The notes: a model not told the origin generated them from the sequence alone. 14,687 bases of DNA from Xanthobacteraceae bacterium (GCA_030037185.1 JASHRR010000295.1:1-14687), one strand, 5' to 3'. Numbered from the stretch's first letter, positions 6,508 to 14,687 are shown. A program made the numbers and translations.

Positions 6508-6516
6508 GCCCTACTG

Positions 6517-8928
6517 CTAAGCCGATTCGTGCGATAAATTTGCTCTTTTCCCGAACACAAGGTCACCGCCGCCGGAGCCGCCATCGATCGCTCGGTGCGG
6601 AACCAGGGGCTGCACGACCATCATAGCCGGCGGTGCAGCGATTTCGATGCCCAGCTCCTGGAAGCGCTTCTTCATGCGACGGTTGAATTCGCGCTGCACA
6701 CTCCATCGACCAGCATCGGTGCATTCGATCTGGCCGAGGATGGTGACCATGCCGGCATCGATCTTGTCGACGCCCCAAAGCGCCAAGTCACCCCTGATCA
6801 GTGACTTGAAATCGGGGTCTTGCCGCATTTCGGCAGCGATGTCCTTAAGCACCTCACCGACGCGGTCGGTGTCCTCCTTGTAGGCCACGTTAACGCTGAT
6901 CGAGGCGTTGCCGATACCGCGATTGGTATTGGTGACGCTGGTCACAGCGCTGAACGGGATGATGTGGACGGATCCATCATTTGCGCGCAGCCGGATGCTG
7001 CGGATCGAGAGGTTTTCGACCTTGCCTGACAAACCGGAGACGGTGACATAGTCGCCCACCTGCATCGCATTCTCCAGCAGCAGAAATATCCCCGTGATCA
7101 CGTCCTGGACCAGCTTCTGCGAGCCGAAACCTATAGCCACTCCGACGATGCCGGCGCCCGCCAGCAGGGGCGCAATGTTGACACCGATCTCGCTCAGTGC
7201 AGTCACTCCAACCACTGTGACGATTGTGATCAACAGTGTGGTGCGTAACATCGGCAGCAATGTGCGCAGCCGTGCCATTCGGGAATGACGCGCATCGCGG
7301 CTGAGCTGAACCAGGTGCCGGTCGATCGCAGCGTTAGCGATCTCCCAAATCACGAGTGCGATCGTGCTTGCGACGAAGATGGTGACGCCCGACGACAGCA
7401 ACCGGCCACCGATCTGACCGGTTTCGAACCAACCCCAGACGTGGATGCCCCAAACCTCGAACAATACCAGCACGGTGAAAGTTGCGATCACCGCCAAGAC
7501 GGCTCCCCGCAATGCCGGATAATAGCGATTAGCGCGCGCCTCCAGCGTCGGAAAGCGCATGGCAATTTCGGGGCTGATCCGGAAGATGCGATCGAGTCCA
7601 CCAATGGCGACGATAGCGGCGAGGCGGGCGGCAATCAGCACGCCCACCGTCGCAATGAAATACTGCAGTACGAGTGTGTAGCCGTTCTGCACCCGCATCG
7701 CCCACACCACCCATAGCGCCATCACAAAGAAAATGGCGGCGAGGTGCCAGAAATCGGCGAGGCGATTTCGCAAGGCGCCGAAAGCTCCGCGCGCCTCCGG
7801 CGCTCGAATCCAGTCGGCGACCGCGCGACGGCACTGCAACACGATGATGACGAGGAAGAGATGAACAATCAGCATCACCATTCGCACCAGCGCGGCATAT
7901 CCTGCACGGTGCAGCCCGAGCAGCCGTGCCACTTCGGCTATCGCAATGCCGAAAACGGCGACGATGACGATGCGCTGGACCCAGATCTCGATGTAGGCAG
8001 CGGTCTCATCCCGCAGCTTGAGAAAGCGGAAACGCTGCCCCCTGGGCAGTATGATCGTACGCGCGATGCACAAGATGACGCGGCACATCACATAGGCGTG
8101 GATCACGGCCAGGATAACAAGCCGCGTCGCTACGGGCGTGCCGAGCGGAGTGCCAAGTAGCACGCTGCTGGCCGCTGCGAAAACGAACACGGGCAGAAGA
8201 TCGAGCAGGAGATGCGCTATGGCGAAGGGCAGGCGCTGCAACAGCCGCCAGGTCCGAGCCGACCGTGCGACATTGCCGCTGGCACTTCCAACCGCGTCGG
8301 CGACGGACTGGTGTGGCTTGCGGCACACCTGCTCCGCGAGGTTTTCGAGTGCAGTCGTGGGGCGCTGCAACCCGCGTAGAGCAAGCCATTCCAGCAGCAA
8401 CGCGACGCAGAGGACGACGAACAGCTTCCACACCGCGTCGAACATGCGGTCCCGCGCATAGGGATCGCTCGCCGTCTGCTCGATCCAGCGCCATAGCACT
8501 GGGAAATGCGTGATGGTCCGCGCCGCGGCCTGGACGTCGTCCGATACGGCGCCGATCCACTCGGATATTTGAATGAGCATTTGCGCGCCGAGGCTATCGG
8601 GGGTGGCCGTCTCGTCAGGTTCGTTCGCCGGGGCACCGGTCTCTCTTGCGCCCTCGGTTGCTGGCGCCGGCGGGCTTGTCGACGAGTTCCGCATCGCTGC
8701 CGTCGCACCGGCGATCGCCTGCAAAATTTCGACGGTCTGAGCGCGCTTGCTTTCATCCTGAAGCACCTGGAGAGCTTGGCGTGCCTGCTCAGGCGTGACC
8801 GCAGTACCCTGCGATGGCGGTACATGCGATGAGGACTCAAGGCTCTCCCCGCTGGCACCGCGTACGACGATCCCTATCAGCAGTCCGGCAAAGACCAAAC
8901 GCAGAAATACGACACTGAGCTGTTGCAA
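6517..8928 (-). CDS. MscS-family mechanosensitive ion channel, long YbiO-like type
   Basis: The protein has 803 residues from a TTG start at 8928, chosen because AAGGAG lies six bases upstream and a signal peptide (LSVVFLRLVFAGLLIGIVV) begins at once. Upstream ATG codons in the frame lack this. Residues 42-80 (TPEQARQALQVLQDE...) and a Pro/Ala/Glu-rich linker form a periplasmic part. About ten membrane helices follow from residue 167. The last, near 584, is LLAGAGIVGVAIGFGSQKL, the Gly/Ala-rich pore helix of MscS, followed by QDVITGIFLLLEN and the beta domain VGDYVTVSGLSGKVENLSIRS. A C-terminal alpha/beta vestibule domain ends the chain. Such channels in the inner membrane open under tension and release solutes on hypo-osmotic shock. 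The gene stands alone, with no operon partner on either side. Confidence 0.93.
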   Translation of the reverse strand: MQQLSVVFLRLVFAGLLIGIVVRGASGESLESSSHVPPSQGTAVTPEQARQALQVLQDESKRAQTVEILQAIAGATAAMRNSSTSPPAPATEGARETGAPANEPDETATPDSLGAQMLIQISEWIGAVSDDVQAAARTITHFPVLWRWIEQTASDPYARDRMFDAVWKLFVVLCVALLLEWLALRGLQRPTTALENLAEQVCRKPHQSVADAVGSASGNVARSARTWRLLQRLPFAIAHLLLDLLPVFVFAAASSVLLGTPLGTPVATRLVILAVIHAYVMCRVILCIARTIILPRGQRFRFLKLRDETAAYIEIWVQRIVIVAVFGIAIAEVARLLGLHRAGYAALVRMVMLIVHLFLVIIVLQCRRAVADWIRAPEARGAFGALRNRLADFWHLAAIFFVMALWVVWAMRVQNGYTLVLQYFIATVGVLIAARLAAIVAIGGLDRIFRISPEIAMRFPTLEARANRYYPALRGAVLAVIATFTVLVLFEVWGIHVWGWFETGQIGGRLLSSGVTIFVASTIALVIWEIANAAIDRHLVQLSRDARHSRMARLRTLLPMLRTTLLITIVTVVGVTALSEIGVNIAPLLAGAGIVGVAIGFGSQKLVQDVITGIFLLLENAMQVGDYVTVSGLSGKVENLSIRSIRLRANDGSVHIIPFSAVTSVTNTNRGIGNASISVNVAYKEDTDRVGEVLKDIAAEMRQDPDFKSLIRGDLALWGVDKIDAGMVTILGQIECTDAGRWSVQREFNRRMKKRFQELGIEIAAPPAMMVVQPLVPHRAIDGGSGGGDLVFGKRANLSHESA

Positions 8929-8934
8929 TGCAGA

Positions 8935-8940
8935 CTCCTT
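8935..8940 (-). promoter_or_regulatory. Ribosome binding site fixing the TTG start of the channel gene
   Basis: AAGGAG on the minus strand, six bases before TTG (8928-8926). It decides the start in favour of a rare TTG codon over the ATG codons farther upstream. Confidence 0.85.
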
Positions 8941-10133
8941 AGAATTTGTTGGAGGGGTGCTAGCAACATAGAAATGGGGCAGCATGACGCCTTCTGCAGT
9001 TTTCACCGCTCTATTGCAGCGTCTGTTCCCGCCCGATGAGGCGACGACTTGTGGCATTTTTTGCCCGCGCAAGACCGGCGCGGCGCTCACCGGCCCGCCT
9101 GGAGCCTTTCGGGTGGGCGGCTTTGATCTAGTTCACTTTTTTCGTGAGTTGAGCGTTGCAGGCTGGTCGCTTACCCGGCGTGTCAGCAGCAAGCACCACG
9201 CGGCGGAAAACGGCCATCGCTGGTTGCGTCGGCACAACCGACCGCCCTGTGGACAGTTCTTCGATGAACGCGCATCAACCGAGTAGCGTCAGCGCGGCAC
9301 ACCGTGCGCCCACCCCCTCTTGGTCGGTATTGATCGAGCCGGCCACCGTCCAGCCATCCCGTCTTTGGTCTGCGGTGAGCAATCACGAGGGCCGCCTGCT
9401 CTCGATCGGCAGTGGCACTTAAGCCCTCCCTTTAGCTGGGCCGGCTCGATACAAGGCCGGGCTCAGCACATCGGACGGATTTCCAGTGAGTGAGATCACA
9501 CTGTAACGGCATCGATGATGGCCGCGGGCCGGAAGCACAGCTGATCTTGCCGCTCCTGCATGAAACCGTGGCGGACGTCTAGATCACGCTCACAGGATGA
9601 CAGACCGGCGCGAGGGCGAACGTGCCCCTCAATCGAGTTATTCGTAGCGCGAGGCGCGAACATCGCACACCCGAGCAAACGCGGGCTCACGCCGTTGATC
9701 ATGGCGACCCCGCAATCACCGAGACGCGATCTGGCCGGCGGCGGGCACGACACCGACTACTACGACTTCGCCAGTACACTGGACGTATTGGCCCGCCACG
9801 GCATCACCGCCTTGGGCGCGGCCGTCCTCGCCATAGCGGACCGCAATCGGAATTTCAGGGCTATGAAGCAAGAAACAATAGTTCCTCGCGAAACGATTCA
9901 GTTCGAGTACCCGCCCGCCGAGTCCCAGCGTTAACCGCCTGGCCTCCGACAGAGCTCCAACGGCTCCCGTCAAGAGGGACTGCTCGCGAATGCGGGCCAA
10001 GATCGAGCACGCCAATGGAGATGACCGCGCGGTGATTGAAGACCTAGTGCGCGGCCTCTCGCGCCGCTTGGGGTTGGACCGTTCGGTGTTACCGGCCGCG
10101 GCTAAGCCGGGGCATCAAGCCAATACGTGCTGC
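8941..10133. other. Long intergenic region between divergent-looking single genes
   Basis: About 1.2 kb without a confident gene. The promoter of the mechanosensitive channel should lie at its left end, but I see no clear -35/-10 pair. A plus-strand frame at 9560-9934 includes ARGANIAHPSKRGLTPLIMA, resembling one ankyrin repeat, followed by DYYDFASTLDVLARHGI; there is no ribosome binding site and no further repeat. A 12-bp inverted repeat lies at 9333-9450. A small CCGGC/GCCGG hairpin at 10092-10110 lies past the 3' end of the next minus-strand gene, without a T-run. Confidence 0.45.
9333..9450. repeat. 12-bp perfect inverted repeat with 94-bp spacer
   Basis: ATCGAGCCGGCC at 9333-9344 is the exact reverse complement of GGCCGGCTCGAT at 9439-9450. 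The flanks do not extend the match and show no target-site duplication by eye. It could be a chance GC-rich match, a degraded small transposable element or a long hairpin. Confidence 0.5.
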
Positions 10134-10670
10134 TCATGGATGTGTTTCGTTTTTGGCGGCGCGCATTCCCGCCGCTGCCGTATCACGCTCGCACATGTAG
10201 GCACCGTTCTTGGTATTTCCGTAATATCTCGTCCCGCTGAAGTGGTAGATTTTCGAACTCAAAGTCACCCACACGACAGTATCAGCGGGGCAATGAGCCT
10301 TGGCCTCAGCTTCAGTTGAAAATTGGTTGGCCCCGGTTGGAGCCCGCGCCGTAGAGGCTGGCGCCGGAGCAGCTCTGGTCGCAGGAGCAGTCGCTGTCCG
10401 TGGCTGAGCAGGAGCGGCCGGGGTTGTAGTTGGGGCGGTGCCGGTAGCCGACGGTGTCGCGGGAGCGGCCGGTTGTGTGGATGCACTGCCACCGCGACAC
10501 TGAGTGACGTAGGCCTTTTCGGTAATCCCGTTGGCCTGATTTGCGGCTTTGTTTGCTCGCCATTCCTCCTGACAAGCTTTTGCAGTCTTTTGCTCAGCGA
10601 CGCTGAGCGAGGATGACGACGCAAACCCCAAGGCCGCCAAACACATGATCGCCGTGATTTGCCCTCTCAT
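10134..10670 (-). CDS. Secreted protein with Pro/Ala/Thr linker and 'YHFSG..YYG' C-terminal motif
   Basis: The protein has 178 residues from the ATG at 10670, which has AAGGAG eight bases upstream. A signal peptide (MRGQITAIMCLAALGFASSS) is followed by KACQEEWRANKAANQANGIT and YVTQCRGG. Next is a low-complexity Pro/Ala/Thr/Arg linker of some 55 residues. A compact C-terminal domain holds NQFSTEAEAKAHCPADTVVW, KIYHFSGTRYYGNTKNGAYM and CERDTAAAGMRAAKNE. The IYH.SG..YY..T pattern recalls a short domain at the C-terminus of some secreted nucleases and lipoproteins. Two-part secreted proteins like this are, from memory, common in Bradyrhizobium and relatives, with no known function. Its four mature-region cysteines could form disulfides in the periplasm. 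It is monocistronic, and its promoter must lie right of 10680. Confidence 0.85.
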   Translation of the reverse strand: MRGQITAIMCLAALGFASSSSLSVAEQKTAKACQEEWRANKAANQANGITEKAYVTQCRGGSASTQPAAPATPSATGTAPTTTPAAPAQPRTATAPATRAAPAPASTARAPTGANQFSTEAEAKAHCPADTVVWVTLSSKIYHFSGTRYYGNTKNGAYMCERDTAAAGMRAAKNETHP

Positions 10671-10677
10671 GTTGACA

Positions 10678-10683
10678 TCTCCT
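10678..10683 (-). promoter_or_regulatory. Ribosome binding site of the secreted protein
   Basis: AAGGAG on the minus strand upstream of the ATG at 10670. It selects this start over the ATG 48 bases farther out, which would add 16 residues before the signal peptide. Confidence 0.75.
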
Positions 10684-11159
10684 TCAAGGAACGCGGACAC
10701 ATACCAGCTTGCCAGCACGTTCGGAAGGCTGGCGACGCTTGCAACTAGAGGGTGGTTGACCGCTGTGGCGGAGCCGCACGGTCAGTGCGCGAACCGCCAG
10801 TGGGCTGTGGCACAGCACCGCCAGGGCGATCAGCCATCGTCGGGCGTGTTCGACAGGTATCGACGCCAACGCACGAACAGCCTGTTAAAGACGTAAAGTC
10901 CAATGTTGGGGGTGCCCTTCCGCGCCGCCGCGAGCGCGAACAGACGACGCCAGTCGCACAGGCGGCCAGCAGAATGGGCAGTCACTGCTGGTGGTGGATT
11001 TATTGCGGCTCCGGTAACCTTTACGCACAGCACACCGATCGCGACTGCAAGTCTATGGTTGACTGTCCCAACAGCGAGAAATCGTTGTCGGGACCGGTTC
11101 CTGTTTCTCGGAGTGCACCCAAACCACAAATGCCCCGTTTAGGGGAAGGGAGCTTTGTG
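10684..11159. other. Intergenic region between divergent genes
   Basis: This region of some 480 bases should hold the promoters of the minus-strand secreted protein and the plus-strand gluconokinase. I cannot point to convincing promoter elements or operators. The kinase reading frame is open far upstream to 10752, but that extension has no family resemblance and is read as non-coding. Confidence 0.45.
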
Positions 11160-11702
11160 ATGTCAGCTGAATCGGAGGCAAAACAGTTGTCTGTTCTCGT
11201 GGTTATGGGGGTCTCCGGCGCAGGCAAGAGCACAATAGCCGCTCTGCTGGCCCTTCGCCTGGGTTGGACCTATGAAGATGCTGATTGGTTCCATCCGCCC
11301 GCGAACGTCGAAAAGATGCATTACGGCCACCCCCTGACGGATGACGATCGCTGGCCATGGCTGGAAGGGATTGCTGCATGGATCGATGCTACACAGCGTG
11401 CGGGTGGACACGGCGTAATTGCCTGTTCGGCGCTCAAGCGCGCGTATCGCGACGTCCTGATCGGTGACCGGCCTTGGGTGCGGCTTGTCTACCTCAAGGC
11501 GGAGCGAAGTCTCGTTGCGCGCCGAATTACCCTGAGGCAGGGACATCACTTTATGCCGGCATCGTTGCTCGATAGCCAGTTTGCGGCTCTGCAAGAACCT
11601 GGCGAGGATGAACATCCGATCGTCGCATCGATCGACGCACGCCCTCATGATATTGTCGAAATCATTGTTGCGACGCTCGGGATCCCGATCAAAGGAGCGT
11701 AG
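11160..11702 (+). CDS. gntK: Gluconokinase
   Basis: The protein has 180 residues, the usual size of the GntK/IdnK family. It phosphorylates D-gluconate with ATP to 6-phosphogluconate, feeding the Entner-Doudoroff and pentose phosphate pathways in the cytoplasm. Residues 17-25 are the Walker A loop GVSGAGKST. DADWFHPPANVEKM and GHPLTDDDRWPWL are family signature stretches for substrate binding. CSALKRAYRD and the lid region RQGHHFMPASLLDSQFAALQ are also typical. The ATG at 11160 is preceded by GGGGAAGGGAG at suitable spacing, and family similarity starts right after it. No gluconate transporter, dehydratase or GntR-type regulator lies nearby, so the gene stands alone. Confidence 0.93.
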   Translation: MSAESEAKQLSVLVVMGVSGAGKSTIAALLALRLGWTYEDADWFHPPANVEKMHYGHPLTDDDRWPWLEGIAAWIDATQRAGGHGVIACSALKRAYRDVLIGDRPWVRLVYLKAERSLVARRITLRQGHHFMPASLLDSQFAALQEPGEDEHPIVASIDARPHDIVEIIVATLGIPIKGA

Positions 11703-12202
11703 CACACAACCGGCATTCTCGCGGACTAGCGTAAGCCGGCCTATTGGAGTGTGGTCAAGGGGCCCGCAAGGGACATTTTGGCTGTGGTTAGATGCGCGTG
11801 ATCACACTCCGCCCTCAGGCGATCCTTACGAAGCTTGACGGCCTGGGCGCGGCCACCATTTGAAGGCAAAGCCTCTAATCTCGAAGTCTCCTTCTCCGGG
11901 CGTGCATGCGTCGCATGCGATCTCGCAGTCGGTGCGCGAGAGCCGCCTGCTTCTTGCCCGATGACGAGCTGATCCGGCATGGCCCATCAGGCCGGCTCAC
12001 TGTCGACCCGTATCCGTTTCCCCGGCGTTCAGACGATTCGACGACCACGTCAAAAGCGACAATCCTGCCGTCTGCTCCGGGCATCGCGGTTGCGCCCAGG
12101 CGGGGCTGCGAAGGAAGTCTGGCGGCAGCCGTTTCGACAATGCGCCGCTCAGTCGGGCCTTCATGGGCGTCCAGCTTCGCATTCATGCGCGGCCAGGCCC
12201 CT
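11703..12202. other. Intergenic region downstream of gluconokinase
   Basis: About 500 bases with no supported gene. A minus-strand frame at 11875-12186 is open for 103 codons but has no ribosome binding site or known motif. A weak CCGGC/GCCGG pair follows the kinase stop. The inverted repeat at 11746-11810 is listed separately. Confidence 0.45.
11746..11810. repeat. Imperfect inverted repeat (11 of 12) with 41-bp spacer
   Basis: GGAGTGTGGTCA (11746-11757) pairs with TGATCACACTCC (11799-11810) at 11 of 12 positions. It lies about 45 bases past the gluconokinase stop codon. It could act as a 3' hairpin or be the remains of a small element; no T-run follows the right arm. Confidence 0.45.
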
Positions 12203-12445
12203 TCAACACCTTCTTCGAAGTGACAGTGTTATTGTTATTGGTGTTTCCGATAAAATCTGGGGATACCCTCGTCTCGTTAGGATTCTGCTGAGGTGATGAT
12301 TTCTTATCCATTCCACCGCTAGCGCCTTGGTCGGACACCCCGCAGTCTTGCATCTCTTGCGCGACTTGTGCCTTGCCGCATCAGCAACTTGGAGAGGCCA
12401 CGGTGTTGTGGCGAGCATCCAGGCGACGACGAGCGTCGTTCGCAT
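12203..12445 (-). CDS. Candidate small secreted basic protein
   Basis: From the ATG at 12445 the minus strand gives 80 residues. MRTTLVVAWMLATTPWPLQVADA would serve as a signal peptide with cleavage near ADA-A. A basic stretch with two cysteines (RHKSRKRCKTAGCPTKA) and WIRNHHLSRILTRRGYP follow. Small basic exported proteins are frequent in this bacterial group. The ribosome binding site is poor (CGGGAC) and no family is recognised, so a chance frame or decaying gene is possible. Confidence 0.3.
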   Translation of the reverse strand: MRTTLVVAWMLATTPWPLQVADAARHKSRKRCKTAGCPTKALAVEWIRNHHLSRILTRRGYPQILSETPITITLSLRRRC

Positions 12446-12701
12446 GATGTCCCGGAACGCCTCGCTCACCCCATTCCTTGTGGCCTGCCAACCGCTCCAT
12501 GTCCGTCCAGCCGGCACTCAGCGACAGCCTTGAAAATCAACGACATATTGCGGTGAAATAGCCTGTGTCATCGCTAGGTTTTTGGTAGCGGACACGGCTG
12601 AATAAAGCGCCACCGTTGGCCCTCAACTTGCATTCGGGCCTAAGGCCGATGCGGTCGTTGCACATTCTGGACCCATGCCGAACCGTAACGTACCGCAGGC
12701 A
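12446..12701. other. Upstream region of the secreted protein gene at 12714
   Basis: This region of some 250 bases should carry the promoter of the plus-strand gene. TTGAAAATCAACGACATATT near 12532 has a rough -35-like start, but spacing and -10 fit are poor, so no promoter is called. Confidence 0.3.
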
Positions 12702-12707
12702 AAGGAG
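12702..12707 (+). promoter_or_regulatory. Ribosome binding site deciding the start at 12714
   Basis: AAAGGAG ends six bases before the ATG at 12714. It favours that start over the ATG at 12675, which has no such site and would place 13 residues before the signal peptide. Confidence 0.8.
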
Positions 12708-12713
12708 ATCATT

Positions 12714-13919
12714 ATGCGCAAATTCTCGGGCTCGATGTCAATGGTAGCCACTGCAGTGATGGCCGTCAGCGCAGTCGTTTCGACGCCCACGTCGCGGGCA
12801 TCGGCTGAGGATCCGTCAAATTCCGCCGCGCTCGCCCCGCCGCTGAAAACGCCGTGGGGCGAACCCGACCTGCAAGGCATTTGGACCGACGAAACGGACA
12901 CGCCGTTGCAGCGCCCCCCGAAGTACGCGAATCAGGAATTTTTTACCGAAGCGCAGCGACTTGAAATTGACAAAACGCGATCGGAGATCCTCGGTCGGGA
13001 ACGGCGTGCGGAGCGCGGGACCGAGCGGGACGTCTCCGGTTCCTATAACAACGTGTTCGTGTCCTTTAAGCGCGCCGGTACGCGCACCTCGCTGATTGTC
13101 GACCCGCCCAATGGCCGGATGCCGCCGTTGACGCCAGAGGCTCAAAAGATTGCTGCTGCTGAGCGCGAATTTCGTCTCGCCTTGTTGCAATCGACCGAGA
13201 CGTGCAAGAACGAAGAGCCGGCCTGCCGGGGCTGGAAATACGATCCCACGCCTTCACCGCGGCGCGCCGAGCTTGCTCTGCGCTACAATACAGCGCGCAT
13301 GAATCGCAACGATGGTCCGGAAGACAGTTCGCTCGCGGAGCGCTGCCTGACCGGCGGGCTTCCCGAATTTGGAACCAACAACGGCAGCTTCCGCCGCATC
13401 GTGCAGACACCGGGCGGCATCGCGATCTTCTACGACGTCGGTCAGGGGCAAGGATGGCAGCGCAACGTCACCATGAACGGGAGCCCGCACCTGCCGGCCC
13501 ATATCCGCCAGTGGTACGGCGACTCGCGCGGCCACTGGGAGAGCAACACGCTCATCATCGACGTGACGAACTTCAGTCCCAAGACCGATTACCAGGGTTC
13601 GCGGGAGAACTTGCACCTGGTGGAGCGATGGACGCGCACAGGGCCGACGTCGCTCGAATACGTAGTGACCGCCGAGGACCCGGCCGTGTGGACGCGATCG
13701 TGGACCGCCAAGCAGGAGTTCACCAGGCAGAGCGACGCCGATAACAGACTTTATTACGAGCCGCGCTGCATCGAGGGAAACTACGGTCTCCCGGGAATCA
13801 TGCATGGTCGGCGCATGGAAGAGCGCGCCTTCGCGGAGGGACGGGGCCCTGATCCGTTGACCAGGGACGCCATGAAGGGTGGCTTTATATTTGATGACGA
13901 TCTGTTCCCGTTGCGGTAA
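12714..13919 (+). CDS. Secreted protein of unknown function ('PWGEPDLQGIW' family)
   Basis: The protein has 401 residues. Residues 1-31 are a signal peptide (KFSGSMSMVATAVMAVSAVV, cleavage near ASA-ED). The mature protein opens with PWGEPDLQGIW (47-57), a motif at the start of a broad family of exported proteins in Proteobacteria and Acidobacteria. Later landmarks are ERCLTGGLPEF, DSRGHWESNTLIIDVTNFS (about 270-288), LHLVERWTR (about 301), VEDPAVWTRSWTA-like sequence and CIEGNYGLPGIM (about 350). The repeated short strands with Trp, Thr and Asp suggest a beta-rich periplasmic fold. Three cysteines lie in the middle. No enzymatic role is known to me and no neighbour helps. The reading frame is clean throughout, so the gene appears functional and single. 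Confidence 0.88.
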   Translation: MRKFSGSMSMVATAVMAVSAVVSTPTSRASAEDPSNSAALAPPLKTPWGEPDLQGIWTDETDTPLQRPPKYANQEFFTEAQRLEIDKTRSEILGRERRAERGTERDVSGSYNNVFVSFKRAGTRTSLIVDPPNGRMPPLTPEAQKIAAAEREFRLALLQSTETCKNEEPACRGWKYDPTPSPRRAELALRYNTARMNRNDGPEDSSLAERCLTGGLPEFGTNNGSFRRIVQTPGGIAIFYDVGQGQGWQRNVTMNGSPHLPAHIRQWYGDSRGHWESNTLIIDVTNFSPKTDYQGSRENLHLVERWTRTGPTSLEYVVTAEDPAVWTRSWTAKQEFTRQSDADNRLYYEPRCIEGNYGLPGIMHGRRMEERAFAEGRGPDPLTRDAMKGGFIFDDDLFPLR

Positions 13920-14687
13920 CCGGCAAAGCAGAAAGAGCCCCGATACGAACAGCGCAGCAAGGAGCAGATAGAAACGACCAATGCGAGGCCCGGCGACGAC
14001 TTCGCAATCTTGCGAAACAGCGTTCATGGCGGCCATTCTGCTGCGGGTGGCCCGGTTGATGGGTTCGATCTCGATCGATGCCGCACCCCGAGCCACCGGA
14101 ACCGAGGTTGCTCGGCGGGCGGCGCTAGCGCGATGAGGAGAAGAGCTCAGATCACCCTCGCCCGTGAGCGCCGCGACCAGGTCGACTGTCCGCCACGGAA
14201 ATCTGGTTGAAGTCGGAGCAGAGGGGATCGCTGGCTCAACCGCATGAAAGCCGGCGCCGCCCACAAGATCGTACTAAGCTCGACCACCGTGGTAATGACC
14301 CACGGGGCGCGCTTGCGATTAAGCCGCTGCCGGTGATCGCCGAAATCCCTGTCGCAGCCCGAGCGCCTCCTTGCGCGAATCACCGACCGCATCCGGCAGG
14401 CTGCCTCCATGCTCGCCATCATATGCGGCCGTGGCCGCTGCGGGCGTGTCGGTGTGTCTACGATTCCAATGACCACAGTTCTCGAGAGTCCGCACAAGAC
14501 GGAGTTCGACGAGTGGTCAGAAGGCGGGTACCCCGCTTTATGCCGGCGCCGATCACATCGTCTAGACGTTATGTCCGTTCCTCAAGCCCGCCGCTCCCCC
14601 CCGTGGCAGGCCCACGCGAGGCGGTCCCACGCCGGTATTTCGTTAAGAAAGCGTTAACGATAAGTAGCCGGCAAATCAGGTGGTCCG
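13920..14687. other. Right-end region without a supported gene
   Basis: About 770 bases. On the minus strand, one frame gives a hydrophobic helix, RFYLLLAALFVSGLFLLC (about 13930-13985), and another gives RKRAPWVITTVVELSTILWA (about 14250-14310). They lie in frames that are not joined and have no ribosome binding site. They may be pieces of a decayed membrane protein gene or chance. No RNA gene or repeat is seen. Confidence 0.4.

Noticed and set aside
10380..10490. Low-complexity GC-rich repeat-like sequence
   Set aside because: It encodes the Pro/Ala/Thr linker of the secreted protein and needs no separate explanation.
10752..11159. N-terminal extension of the gluconokinase frame
   Set aside because: It adds 136 residues without family resemblance; the ATG at 11160 has a good ribosome binding site and gives the normal family length.
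13254..14264. 336-codon minus-strand open frame
   Set aside because: Two thirds of it is antisense to the clean secreted-protein gene; the remainder shows only one hydrophobic stretch and no start signal.
1..14687. CRISPR array
   Set aside because: No regularly spaced short direct repeats were seen; the only tandem repeat is the coding TPR duplication.

Overview
The window looks like chromosomal or genomic-island DNA from an alphaproteobacterium of the Hyphomicrobiales, probably Bradyrhizobium or a close relative. This rests on high GC, AAGGAG ribosome binding sites, alphaproteobacterial RpoH-type remnants and small secreted proteins of a kind common in that group. The genus is an inference from sequence style, not from a search.

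Coding density is low. Five intact genes are well supported: a TPR-sulfotransferase (1666-3711, +), an MscS-family mechanosensitive channel with a TTG start (6517-8928, -), a secreted protein with a 'YHFSG..YYG' C-terminal motif (10134-10670, -), a gluconokinase (11160-11702, +) and a secreted protein of unknown function (12714-13919, +). A small ribbon-helix-helix-like protein (5070-5309, +) is likely. A short secreted protein (12203-12445, -) is only a candidate.

Left part (1-1662): wreckage. A heat-shock sigma factor gene (rpoH) is present as fragments in scrambled order, one of them inverted. A P-loop kinase pseudogene follows, broken over three frames. Next is an adenylylsulfate-kinase-like gene cut off after about 110 codons, which ends three bases before the start of the TPR-sulfotransferase. 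A kinase making the sulfate donor beside an enzyme that uses it suggests a former sulfation pair, of which only the transferase now looks whole. The transferase carries a recent 102-bp duplication of one TPR unit.

Middle part (3712-6516): a decayed stretch with an IS21-like end, a degenerate tRNA-Pro, the 3' half of a tRNA-Asp-like gene followed at once by a tRNA 5' half, a degraded membrane protein and the ribbon-helix-helix-like gene. This looks like an old integration hotspot.

Right part (6517-14687): single genes separated by 0.5-1.2 kb of mostly featureless DNA with two long-spaced inverted repeats. No operon is visible there, and the genes do not form one pathway. I did not find a convincing complete new system. 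The most unusual signals are the scrambled rpoH, the tRNA remnants in permuted order and the broken kinase/sulfotransferase locus.
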